A DNA stretch of 64,000 bases from Candidatus Heimdallarchaeota archaeon. GTDB lineage: Archaea; Asgardarchaeota; Heimdallarchaeia; Hodarchaeales; Hodarchaeaceae. The stretch lies in contig CP070695.1 in assembly GCA_020353515.1 (NCBI GenBank), positions 3,927,140 through 3,991,139 of the forward strand, written 5' to 3'. Position 1 is the first letter of the stretch; every line of letters begins with the position of its first letter. This document shows, one piece after another, positions 55,948 to 64,000 of this stretch. Below the pieces are notes generated by a model. The model ran no database searches. It was not told the origin of the DNA and saw only the letters and a program-made list of their open reading frames with translations. A program made the translations under genes and the position numbers.

Positions 55948-56797
55948 AGAATTCTTCTAACTAACTCTCAAACACCCACCTCAGTTTAAGGCCAAAGATT
56001 TCGACAGAGTTCACTGTAAATCTGAAGATGATCTCATTTCTTTTCGTTTCTTTTATCAAAAAGGATTTGTTCCAGAGAAATTTATCAAAAAAGTAGTAAT
56101 AAACTTGTCGCTACCTAAAACTAGAAAGTCAATATCTTGTAAGAGAAAAAGAAATTACCAAATAAAGGATTAAAGTGGTTCATTTGTCAAAAGAAGGCGC
56201 GTGAGGGGGGAGGGAGGGAGTCCCAACGTCTAGAAAAAAAGTTTTTTCGGTTCGTCGGAACTCCAAAGTATTCAAAATTTATTTGCGTTGCTGCACTCCT
56301 CTCATTGTTCAGCTACTGTACGTACGATTTTTTATGATCTTTATATATGTTTTTCTACGTTATTTCGTAATTACGTATCAGTTACTCTTACATCCTTCCT
56401 ATTTATAAGGCGTATATAAGGAGAAAAATCCTGTTGGTCCTCTTATTGAGTTTTTTTTGTCAGCTAGATTCTTCTTTGATTGATTTATTTTTAAAAACTA
56501 TAGTGTATTTTTGAAGATAAATTCACTCGGTTCATTTTCTTCTCTATTCTAGGGGGATTCTACTTTGTTATTATCGAAAGGCATTTATATGGTCGGAGAG
56601 CGGAGTGATTTGAGGCGATAAACAATGTGGGATTGCCAAATGGCTTACTCAAAGTAAAGCTTCTAGTTTTTCTCCACCCTCCCGCTGCAGTTTTCGTCAT
56701 TTATCTCAAACTTTGGAACTTTCTGGTTTTTCCTCATTTAATGGATTATACTTTTATAGATTTTCTAATGTCTCTCAAATTATAGGATGTGTCACAA
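55948..56797. other. Long metG leader with repeated structured element
   Basis: About 850 bases without a protein gene. They hold the structured element at 56181-56320, which is related to 62933-63075. Further AT-rich sequence with TATA-like boxes (near 56341-56348) follows up to metG. Confidence 0.5.
56181..56320 (+). ncRNA. Candidate structured RNA element, copy 1
   Basis: The element starts with a G-rich run (GTGAGGGGGGAGGGAGGG, 56201-56218). A hairpin follows (56218-56263) whose arms are GAGTCCCAACG and CGTCGGAACTC, with an inner GAAAAAA/TTTTTTC stem. A second conserved block contains GCTG and CAGC arms (56290-56314). The minus-strand copy at 62933-63075 has the same order. Between the copies one outer pair changes from A-U to U-A (GAGU/ACUC to GUGU/ACAC), a compensatory change that supports folding. 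Both copies sit 400-500 bases upstream of the gene they face. It could be a leader RNA, a free small RNA or a DNA cruciform. Confidence 0.55.
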
Positions 56798-58885
56798 ATG
56801 GAAGATCTTAGGAACAAGAAATATGTGATATGCCCAGCATGGCCTTACGTTAATGCAGTCCCTCATCTTGGAACCGTTCTCCATCTATTAGGGGCAGATA
56901 TTTTTCTTCGCTATTTAGAACTCCGAGGAGCTGATGCAATCTCGGCGACTGGTTCTGATTGTCATGGTACCCCGATTGAAGTAGCTGCTATTGAAAAAGG
57001 TGTCTCTCCCCAGAAACTCGTTGATAAAAATCATGAACGAATTGTTGATCTGCTTAAAAAGTGGAATATTAATTTGAACTATTCTAAGACTGCAAATTCC
57101 TTTCATTACAAATGGGTTCAAGATTTCTATAGACGTTGTTATGAGAATGGGTATATTTTTGCTAAAGAAGTCCAACAATTGTATTGTGAACATGATAAAC
57201 GATTCCTCCCTGACCGTTTCGTTGAAGGCACCTGTCCTCATTGTGGAGTAATTGGTGCTAGAGGGGATCAGTGTGATGCACCTGCATGTGGCAAACCTCT
57301 AAGTCCAGTCGAGTTAATCGATCCTTATTGCCGGATTTGTAAGAATCCACCAATCAATAAAAGCACGACTCAATGGTATTTTGATTTTAGTGCTTTTCAG
57401 GAAGAACTCACTCGGTACATTCGTCAGAATAAACAACTACCTGAAAATGCCCTGAAGTTTTCTATCAATATATTAGAAGATGGATTACAAGCTCGTACAT
57501 TAACACGGGATTTAGCATGGGGTATTCCTGCTGATAAGGCGATTCCAGAAGCTAAAGGGAAATCGATTTACGTGTGGCTTGAAGCGGTTTTAGGCTATGT
57601 CTCTGCTTCTGCAGAATTAGGTGAAAGAAAACACAATGATCCTGACTTTTGGAAAACATTCTGGCTGGATCAAGATACGAGAACTGTGTTCTTTATTGGT
57701 AAAGACAACATTTTTTTCCACACATTATTATTCCCTGGGCTCCTTTTAGGAACAAAAGAAAGCTATGGAAAACCTTTTGTCCTTCCATATAATGTAAGTA
57801 CAACAGAATTTCTAACCTTTGAGGGAAAAAAGTTTAGTAAATCAAAGGGAATCGGGATTTGGATTGATGATGCCACTACTCTTCTTCCTACAGATTATTG
57901 GCGTTATTATCTAGCGGCAACTCGACCTGAGACTAAAGATACTTCTTTTACATGGGAAGAATTCGAGCAGCGAGTTAATATCGATCTCAATGATGTTTTG
58001 GGAAATTATATTCATCGTGTCTTTGTCTTACTTCATAAGTACTGTGAGGGAAAAATTCCAGAGTGTCACCGTCTTGATGAGACTGATCGAGGGTTTGTAA
58101 CCGCCATAAATGAAATTCCTGAGATAGTCGCAGATTTTTTTGACCAATTTGAATTTAAGAAGGCGGTCGCTTCAATCATTGATTTTGCACGCACAGCTAA
58201 TACTTATCTTAGTACGAAGGAGCCATGGAAAATAGTGGAAACCGATTTTACCGCTGTTGAAACAACCTTATATCTCTGTACTCAGTCTCTTCTTACTCTG
58301 AGTGTTATTTTATCACCTATTTTACCTGAAACTAGTGAGAAAATCTGGAATACTCTTGATCAAGAGGGAAATGTAGCGGACCAGGAATTCGAAGAAGCAG
58401 GAAAACTAAAACTCCAACCTGGTGGAATTGTCAAAGAATCCACCCCTTTGTTTTCAAAAATAGATATTGAAGAACTTCAGACACAACTTAAAGAATTAAG
58501 AACGAAAGGTCAAATTGATTCTACAGAGGAAACAACATTGTCAGAAGAGAAACCAAGCTCTATTCCTTTTGAGGACTTTCAGAAATTGGATATTCGGATC
58601 GGAACCATTTTAACAGCTGAAAAGATTCCCAAAACAGAGAAATTATTGAAACTTAAGGTTGATTTGGGCTCAGAAATTGGCCAGCGTCAATTAGTTGCGG
58701 GTCTAGCCACTCATAGAAACGTAGATGACTTGATTGGCCAACGATTAACCGTTGTTGTGAACTTAGAACCCGCTACCATTCGTGGTGTTCGTTCCGAGGG
58801 AATGTTGTTAGCTGCTGTTGAAGGGGACAAACTGGGATTAATTATTCCTGATAAAGATGTATCTAATGGTACTCAGATAAGCTGA
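56798..58885 (+). CDS. metG: Methionyl-tRNA synthetase with C-terminal tRNA-binding domain
   Basis: The protein has 695 residues from the ATG at 56798; a GTG at 56789 is the alternative. The class I HIGH equivalent is PHLGT (about residue 22), zinc knuckles include CPHC and CRIC, and the KMSKS loop reads KFSKSKG (about 345). The C-terminal domain (about 585-695; KLDIRIGTILTAEKIPKTEK) is the EMAPII/Trbp-like tRNA-binding fold that is fused or separate in archaea. It charges tRNA-Met in the cytoplasm. Confidence 0.96.
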   Translation: MEDLRNKKYVICPAWPYVNAVPHLGTVLHLLGADIFLRYLELRGADAISATGSDCHGTPIEVAAIEKGVSPQKLVDKNHERIVDLLKKWNINLNYSKTANSFHYKWVQDFYRRCYENGYIFAKEVQQLYCEHDKRFLPDRFVEGTCPHCGVIGARGDQCDAPACGKPLSPVELIDPYCRICKNPPINKSTTQWYFDFSAFQEELTRYIRQNKQLPENALKFSINILEDGLQARTLTRDLAWGIPADKAIPEAKGKSIYVWLEAVLGYVSASAELGERKHNDPDFWKTFWLDQDTRTVFFIGKDNIFFHTLLFPGLLLGTKESYGKPFVLPYNVSTTEFLTFEGKKFSKSKGIGIWIDDATTLLPTDYWRYYLAATRPETKDTSFTWEEFEQRVNIDLNDVLGNYIHRVFVLLHKYCEGKIPECHRLDETDRGFVTAINEIPEIVADFFDQFEFKKAVASIIDFARTANTYLSTKEPWKIVETDFTAVETTLYLCTQSLLTLSVILSPILPETSEKIWNTLDQEGNVADQEFEEAGKLKLQPGGIVKESTPLFSKIDIEELQTQLKELRTKGQIDSTEETTLSEEKPSSIPFEDFQKLDIRIGTILTAEKIPKTEKLLKLKVDLGSEIGQRQLVAGLATHRNVDDLIGQRLTVVVNLEPATIRGVRSEGMLLAAVEGDKLGLIIPDKDVSNGTQIS

Positions 58886-58912
58886 GTTGTTTAATCTCCA
58901 AAGATAAGCCCT

Positions 58913-61900
58913 TTAACTCAAAAATAACATTCTCCCCTTTCCACTTATTTCTACAATCTTGCTTTTCCCTTTTTTATGTTCATGCAGATAACCTGTAAGT
59001 ATTAACTGTTTTATCCGCTTTCTTACAGTTGGCCGGCTGATCTTTAACCCCTCACCAATCCCAGAATATGATGGTTTCAATCCGAGATTATTCTGTTGAT
59101 AGACGAATCTCAGAATTTCTAAATATTCTTCAGCGATTTTAGCCATAAAACGAGGCTCTATTTGGTGTGTTTCTTTTTCTAAGATAAGTAATTCCCGTTC
59201 TGATATAGTGGCGCTATCTATAGACAAAATAACGACTAAATTTCTTAGATAGGTTATTTCTTTTAATTTATAGACAAATTGAATCGCGTTTTCGAGACCT
59301 TCTTTTAAAAAAAGGTATTCTAGACGATCAATCAGGATCACACTTTTGCTAGGTGTGTTCTTTATAAGATTTATAAGTCTATTATATCCTTTCTCTTCTG
59401 TTAGCCAAAAAAAATCGTACTCTCCTTCCATATATGCTCTAAAGTCTTTATTTGGAGTTCTGGAGGCAACAAATCCTTTGTACCCAATAGTAGTAAGCTC
59501 GGAAAACACTGTTTTTGATACTGTTGGAACTTCTTCTGTGATGAGATAAACATTACCATCTTGAATTTTATATTTTAGGAATTCTTTCTTTAATTCTTCT
59601 TCGCGTTGTTTAATTGCAGTTATGTCTTCTACCATCAGTAGGAAATTCAGTGGATTACCTTTATCGTCTTTCAAAAGGGATAATGCTACCCGAACCCAAA
59701 GAATATCTTCATTTTTCTTGAGATATCTTTTCTCTGTTTGAAATGAAGAAATTTCATTATTTAGTAATTTTTTAATATGTTCTTCATCTCGTTCACGATG
59801 TTCTTCATGAGTTATATCAAGAATAGTCCTTTGAGTCAGCTCATTTCCTTGGTATCCTAACATTTCCTTAAAAACGTCATTTACTTCAGTAAAACTGAAA
59901 TTTAGATCCGTTAAAGCTATCCCAAGTGGCGAATTTTCAAAAACTGACCGAAATTTTTCTTCACTCTCCCGAAGTGCCTCTTCAGTTCTTTTATAATCAG
60001 TAATATCAGACCAAAAGCCTACAATCTCGAGAGGTTTCCCTTTTTCGTCTTTAACAAGATTTGCTTCATCAAGCATCCAACGATAGGATCCCTTCTTATG
60101 TTGAAATCTATAAGTATTACTATAATTCCCTTCCTCCAGAATATCTTTAAATGTGGTAGAAACTTGTTCTTTTTCATCAGGGTGTAATTTCTGTTCCCAA
60201 AACTCTGGAGTATCAATGAAGCTCTTAGCCTGATATCCTAGGATATCCTTGATGTTCTCACTCATAAAAGTGGTTGAAAAATGACCACCAGGAGTACACG
60301 AGTAGATCACTGCTGGACATGACTTAAGTAGATATTCGAGTCTGAATTTCGTACTTCTCAGCTCATCCTCTACGATTTTTCGTTTGGTTATATCTGTGGA
60401 GATCAAACCTAATCCTTCTTCAGTCTTGAAGGCTTTTACTGAAACGATTCTTTCACCTGTAAGTGGATGACGAAAAATACGATCTGAGAGATATGGTTTT
60501 CCTGTTCTAAGGACTTCTTCATATTTTCCAAGATGTTGTTTATCAAATTCTTCTATATTTTTCCCAATAATATCCTCTTTTTTAGTTCCTACAGGAAGCA
60601 TTCCTAAACCTGTCTTATTTATATCAATTAAATTGAATTCAGAATCCCAAATAGTAAAAGAATCGGTCGCTGCATCCATAAATCTTCTTAATCTTTCCTC
60701 ACTCTTACGAAGCGCGTTTTCCATATTTTTTCGATCAGTTATATCGGCTGCTACTATCCCTAAGCCGTCTCCTACTTTAAACGCTTTCACAGATAGAGTC
60801 ATATCTCCATAATTTTGAGGTGGAGCCACTCTCTCCGCGATATAGGGAATTCCTGTTTTTAGAACTTCTTTATAACGGAGAATATCTTCATGGTTGGTAT
60901 GAAACTCAGTTATATTCCTCCCTAAAACCTCTGTTTTCTCAATCCCAAGTAAAAAAGTCTTCAATCCAGTTTTATTTATATCTATTAGATTTAGATCAGA
61001 ATCAAAAAGAGAAAATGAGTCTGTTGCTCCATCCATAAAACTACGCAGCCTTTCCTCACTATTAAATAGAGCTTTTTGTGCGTTAATCCGATCTGTGATG
61101 TCTTCTACGCTGCCTTCGTAATATTGCATTTTTCCATGTTTATCCTTTATTGATCGTGCATTCTCTCGAAAATGAATAACAGATCCATCAGGTCGTTCAA
61201 GATGGAATTCTAATCCCATTACCTCTCCTTTTTCTTCAATTTCCCTTAAAAATCGATCTCTCGGATACTTCCTAATAATCGCTAGATGATTGGAATCAAT
61301 CTCGATTAACTCGTCGAAGGAAGATAATCCAACTAGATTAAGGAATGCAGGATTTGCTGCGAGAAATTTGTGATCAGGTGTGCTGCGATAAAGACCAATG
61401 GGGATGTTTTCAAACAAAGTTCGATATTTTTCTTCACTTTCTTGTACTGCTTTTTTCATCCGCTTTTGATCAGTAATGTTTCTTATACCAAAGACAATTT
61501 TTAGATTATTCTCATGCTCAATGGCTTTTCCTGAGGCTGTGACCCAAATATAATGACCCTTATTATGTTTTATTCGATATTCAAATTCAAATCTCTGTTT
61601 TCCAGACAGACATTCCGTCAGAATTCTAAAAGCATTTTCTATATCATTAGGGTGAATAAAATCATAACTATTTTTCCCGATCAATTCTCTAGGTTTATAC
61701 CCAAAAAGATCAAAAATCTGTGGACTGACAAAGATGAATTTTCCCTCTTCGTCAACTTCTGCTACAACATCTGTAAGATTACTTATTAACTCACGATAAT
61801 TCTTCTCACTTTCTCGTAATTGTTCTTCAATGTGTGTACGTTCAGTAATGTCACGAATAATCGTAATGACTTGCACGACTGATTCATCATGCAAAATTGG

Positions 61901-62578
61901 GATTTTACGAGTTTCTGTGAAAAATTTCTTACCATTAATCGTAGTAGCTTCTTCAGTGACTAGAGTTTGGCCTGAGGAAAATACAGTGTGGTACTCATTT
62001 AGAACGAGATCGGATAAGAAAGGGAATGCCTCACGAATGGTTTTCCCCACTAAAGGTGTTTCAAAATTGAGTTCTTTGAGCCACTCAGAAAAAGCTGGGT
62101 TTGCTAAGATTATTACGAAATCTCGGTCAATGACGTGAAGTGGATCTCCTAGAGATTCAATAATGGTACGATATTGCTGTTCTGATGATCGTAGTAATTC
62201 TTCAGATTGCTTACGTTCTGTTATATCTCTTGCAATCCCTAAATATCCAGTGATTTGCCCATTAATGACTTGGGGGGTAGATTTTGCCTCTAAAGTTATA
62301 ATATCCCCTGACTTGCCAAAAATTCGAGCTTCATAAGGTGGGACTGTTTCTCCATCGATAGTCGCCTCGAAGCCATTAACTACCACCGACGTATCTTCAG
62401 GATGAACAATCTCGAGAAAATGTTTTCCAATCCATTCCTCCCGAGACCATCCTGTGACTTTTTCAAATTCTTTAGTAACTGACGTAATCATGCCATCAGA
62501 AGACAGAGAAAAGATAATATCACGAATATTATCTAAAATAAACTGACTTTGCTCCTCAATAAGGGATAGAGTATCCAA
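58913..62578 (-). CDS. Multi-PAS regulator with DUF835 and winged-helix ends
   Basis: The protein has 1221 residues from a TTG. About eight PAS/PAC units in tandem (about residues 8-1000) each begin with a SEEKYRTLFEN-like helix, and several PACs have the W-x-x-x-x-x-x-x-x-x-G-x-P/I-x-x-x-x-G pattern (ITGYLGIARDITERK). Then comes a DUF835 domain (about 1015-1140; KSVILIDRLEYLFLKEGLEN) and a winged helix (about 1150-1221; GLKISRPTVRKRIKQLILTG). There is no histidine kinase domain or membrane helix. It is best read as a soluble one-component sensor regulator, with signals possibly redox or small ligands. Three bases of purine-rich context (GATGAGGG) precede the start. Confidence 0.88.
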   Translation of the reverse strand: MDTLSLIEEQSQFILDNIRDIIFSLSSDGMITSVTKEFEKVTGWSREEWIGKHFLEIVHPEDTSVVVNGFEATIDGETVPPYEARIFGKSGDIITLEAKSTPQVINGQITGYLGIARDITERKQSEELLRSSEQQYRTIIESLGDPLHVIDRDFVIILANPAFSEWLKELNFETPLVGKTIREAFPFLSDLVLNEYHTVFSSGQTLVTEEATTINGKKFFTETRKIPILHDESVVQVITIIRDITERTHIEEQLRESEKNYRELISNLTDVVAEVDEEGKFIFVSPQIFDLFGYKPRELIGKNSYDFIHPNDIENAFRILTECLSGKQRFEFEYRIKHNKGHYIWVTASGKAIEHENNLKIVFGIRNITDQKRMKKAVQESEEKYRTLFENIPIGLYRSTPDHKFLAANPAFLNLVGLSSFDELIEIDSNHLAIIRKYPRDRFLREIEEKGEVMGLEFHLERPDGSVIHFRENARSIKDKHGKMQYYEGSVEDITDRINAQKALFNSEERLRSFMDGATDSFSLFDSDLNLIDINKTGLKTFLLGIEKTEVLGRNITEFHTNHEDILRYKEVLKTGIPYIAERVAPPQNYGDMTLSVKAFKVGDGLGIVAADITDRKNMENALRKSEERLRRFMDAATDSFTIWDSEFNLIDINKTGLGMLPVGTKKEDIIGKNIEEFDKQHLGKYEEVLRTGKPYLSDRIFRHPLTGERIVSVKAFKTEEGLGLISTDITKRKIVEDELRSTKFRLEYLLKSCPAVIYSCTPGGHFSTTFMSENIKDILGYQAKSFIDTPEFWEQKLHPDEKEQVSTTFKDILEEGNYSNTYRFQHKKGSYRWMLDEANLVKDEKGKPLEIVGFWSDITDYKRTEEALRESEEKFRSVFENSPLGIALTDLNFSFTEVNDVFKEMLGYQGNELTQRTILDITHEEHRERDEEHIKKLLNNEISSFQTEKRYLKKNEDILWVRVALSLLKDDKGNPLNFLLMVEDITAIKQREEELKKEFLKYKIQDGNVYLITEEVPTVSKTVFSELTTIGYKGFVASRTPNKDFRAYMEGEYDFFWLTEEKGYNRLINLIKNTPSKSVILIDRLEYLFLKEGLENAIQFVYKLKEITYLRNLVVILSIDSATISERELLILEKETHQIEPRFMAKIAEEYLEILRFVYQQNNLGLKPSYSGIGEGLKISRPTVRKRIKQLILTGYLHEHKKGKSKIVEISGKGRMLFLS

Positions 62579-62932
62579 AAAACCCTCATCTCCATAATTA
62601 AATTGATTAAAAGATTCGGGAATAGTAAAGCTATACTAGGTTTTAAAGTCTGTTAACAGATGAGGAGTGTTTTCTAAACCGACAAGAAAAAGAGGAGATT
62701 TTAGAATCAAACAATATATTCGCAAGGATGGTAAGAATCTCTCATTAAACCCCAATCTCAAGGAAAAAAATAGAAACATTATACGATCCATCCTTTTAAA
62801 ACCTCAACTAAAAAGCCAATACTCGCCAATTACGTTTCCATGTTTTGCCGCGAAAATTGCCTAAAGTTTATATGTATGAAAATGAATATCTTGGATGGAT
62901 GGAAAAGTGGGTGAAGTAGGAAAAGAATAATT

Positions 62933-63075
62933 AGTAGCTGAATGATGAAACGAGTGCAGCCACGCAATTAAAAACACCCCGAAAGCCATGGTGTTCCAAC
63001 GAACCGAAAAAACTTTTTTTCTAAACGTTGGGACACCCTCCCTCCCCCCTCACACCTCTTATTTTGGCAAACTGA
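62933..63075 (-). ncRNA. Candidate structured RNA element, copy 2
   Basis: Read on the minus strand it contains GTGAGGGGGGAGGGAGGG, then the hairpin arms GTGTCCCAACG and CGTTGGAACAC (63036-62991) with the A7/T6 inner stem. The GCTG/CAGC block follows (about 62960-62935). It pairs position for position with the copy at 56181-56320, including one compensatory pair and one A-C mismatch restored to A-U. It precedes the PAS regulator, facing it. Confidence 0.55.
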
Positions 63076-63253
63076 CTTAATAAACTGCCCAATTTTGTCC
63101 TTAACTTTCTATATCTCCCTTATCATTTAATCATCTTTTCACGAGTTCTCTCTCTCCTAGAGCTTGTGATGTTAAGAAAGAATCTACTCGTTCCCTACCT
63201 TTGTAAAACTTTTTTAATCCCATTTCTTGTCATTATGTAATTCTTTGAATTAA

Positions 63254-63297
63254 GCGACGATTTGTCGCAGGAAGGGTTTTTCACCCCTTTTTCCTGC
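63254..63297 (+). promoter_or_regulatory. Tandem hairpins ahead of the right-edge gene
   Basis: GCGAC-GATTT-GTCGC (63254-63268) and a larger hairpin GCAGGAAGGG...CCCC...TTCCTGC (63267-63297) overlap by two bases, so they could alternate. They lie 33 bases before the start of the next gene. They may be a regulatory leader or a terminator of upstream transcription. Confidence 0.35.
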
Positions 63298-63329
63298 ATT
63301 TGTATGATTAAATTCAGAAGTTGATTAGA

Positions 63330-64000
63330 ATGGCAAAATGGGATCTTACTATTTATGAATCTTCGGATAAAAAAGAAATCCGTAATCGTTTTCGGCTTAC
63401 TAAGAAAACCATGACCGCGGCTGGTCAACATGGTAAGGCGATTATTTTAGAAGACGAAAAGAAGAAGGAATGGCTTCTCAAGACCTTTGCGAATATTATT
63501 GATTTTGAACTGAAAGAGATTCAAGATTTAGAGGTTGATCTAAAAGAATCTCCTGAGGATAGTCGTGGTCGGATGCATTTATGGCGTACCTTTAATGAAT
63601 TGACTGCTTCTCGCCTTGGCCGCTGTTTACACTTAAATGTCCCTGAGGCTATCATTGTATGTTCTCAACAGGTTGCTGATCATCCTCTCACCCAGACTAC
63701 AACGTTACCTCTTGGTGATGTAATCATACTGGATGAGGATGAAGAAGGGGAGACTGCTGAAGAATACTATCAACTTTCTGGGCGAGAACCGTATACATTA
63801 GAGACCTCCTCCAAATTTGAAAAGATATTATCAGAGAAAGGGGGTCGTGGGGATCCTACGTCTGTCCTCGCAATTCTTCTCGAAAAAATCCCCGACACTA
63901 TCAATCTTGACGAATTTTTGGACTCCTATGACGATGTGGATGAAGCCTTTCAAATTGTTCAGCAAATTGATGATGGATACACTCTTCTCCCCTTTGATGT
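63330..64000 (+). CDS. Hypothetical protein, cut by the right edge
   Basis: An ATG at 63330 opens a frame that stays open to the end of the window (223 codons seen). It starts MAKWDLTIYESSDKKEIRNR and includes WRTFNELTASRLGRCLHLNV and PEAIIVCSQQVADHPL, with an acidic central part (ILDEDEEGETAEEYY). Codon use and composition look coding. I do not recognise a family from the visible part. Confidence 0.6.
   Translation, partial: MAKWDLTIYESSDKKEIRNRFRLTKKTMTAAGQHGKAIILEDEKKKEWLLKTFANIIDFELKEIQDLEVDLKESPEDSRGRMHLWRTFNELTASRLGRCLHLNVPEAIIVCSQQVADHPLTQTTTLPLGDVIILDEDEEGETAEEYYQLSGREPYTLETSSKFEKILSEKGGRGDPTSVLAILLEKIPDTINLDEFLDSYDDVDEAFQIVQQIDDGYTLLPFD

Larger units (their letters stand above)
62579..63329. 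other. Intergenic region with structured element and hairpins
   Basis: About 750 bases without a convincing gene. The minus-strand copy of the structured element (62933-63075) lies upstream of the PAS gene. A hairpin pair (63254-63297) lies upstream of the gene that runs off the right edge. Confidence 0.5.

Noticed and set aside
56201..56218. Four-run G-quadruplex in the G-rich part of the structured element
   Set aside because: The runs do not give four separate G3 tracts with loops, so a stable quadruplex is not supported. The hairpin is better supported.
561..63036. The heptamer CCAACGT as a genome-wide motif in many intergenic places
   Set aside because: At this base composition a few chance occurrences are expected on both strands. 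Only the longer shared contexts are reported.

Overview
The window reads as chromosomal DNA of an Asgard archaeon, most likely of the Heimdallarchaeia side. It is AT-rich, and its information-processing genes are archaeal (RadA recombinase, RNA polymerase subunit N, ribosomal protein uS2, MetG with a C-terminal tRNA-binding domain, an intron-containing tRNA). Beside them lie genes otherwise typical of eukaryotes: ESCRT-I, -II and -III subunits, Vps4, ubiquitin, E1, E2 and RING proteins, and Ras-, Arf- and longin-like-fused small GTPases. The lineage within Asgard cannot be fixed from this sequence alone.

Layout. Positions 1-6700 hold cell-surface genes: a PH-domain membrane protein cut by the left edge, a PD-(D/E)XK-like protein, a right-handed beta-helix surface protein and a beta-helix receptor whose cytoplasmic end is a DNA-binding domain. 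Positions 7700-11000 hold a small redox/membrane group (flavodoxin-like protein and a polyferredoxin membrane protein). Positions 11000-21600 are loose accessory DNA. This part has remnants of genes, a solute-binding protein with its two halves in swapped order, winged-helix regulators, membrane proteins, an MFS transporter and short intergenic repeats. Positions 21600-31400 mix a Ras-like GTPase, a MarR/flavin-binding operon facing a DinB gene across a perfect 11-base inverted repeat, TPR and acetyltransferase genes, an LRR gene interrupted by an in-frame amber codon, an antiporter, a hydrolase and two prenyltransferase-like toroid genes, one of them frameshifted.

From about 31400 to 37450 the genes are core functions on the minus strand (PAC2-type protein, TPR, RadA, ATP-grasp ligase, tRNA, RpoN, uS2). 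They lead directly into the main feature of the window, the ESCRT locus (37547-44805): Vps25, Vps4, two ESCRT-III proteins, Vps22, a zinc-ribbon/coiled-coil/PH-like protein, Vps28 and a UEV/steadiness-box Vps23 homologue. Next come a GTPase with an N-terminal longin-like domain, a PAP2 phosphatase and a zinc-ribbon Yip1-like membrane protein. Then comes a ubiquitin locus (48506-55372): E1, ubiquitin, a KaiC-like ATPase coupled to an Arf-like GTPase, a coiled-coil protein overlapping a RING protein, an unknown protein, and an E2. The simplest reading is one neighbourhood coding for ubiquitin tagging, ubiquitin-recognising membrane remodelling and GTPase control. The ubiquitin precursor ends in Gly-Gly plus three residues and so needs a protease, but no JAMM/Rpn11-type gene is present in the window.

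The right end (55950-64000) carries metG and a large eight-PAS/DUF835/winged-helix regulator. Each is preceded by a copy of a roughly 140-base non-coding element, in opposite orientations. The two copies fold into the same hairpin and show a compensatory base-pair change, so they are a good candidate for an undescribed structured RNA. A gene of unknown function runs off the right edge.
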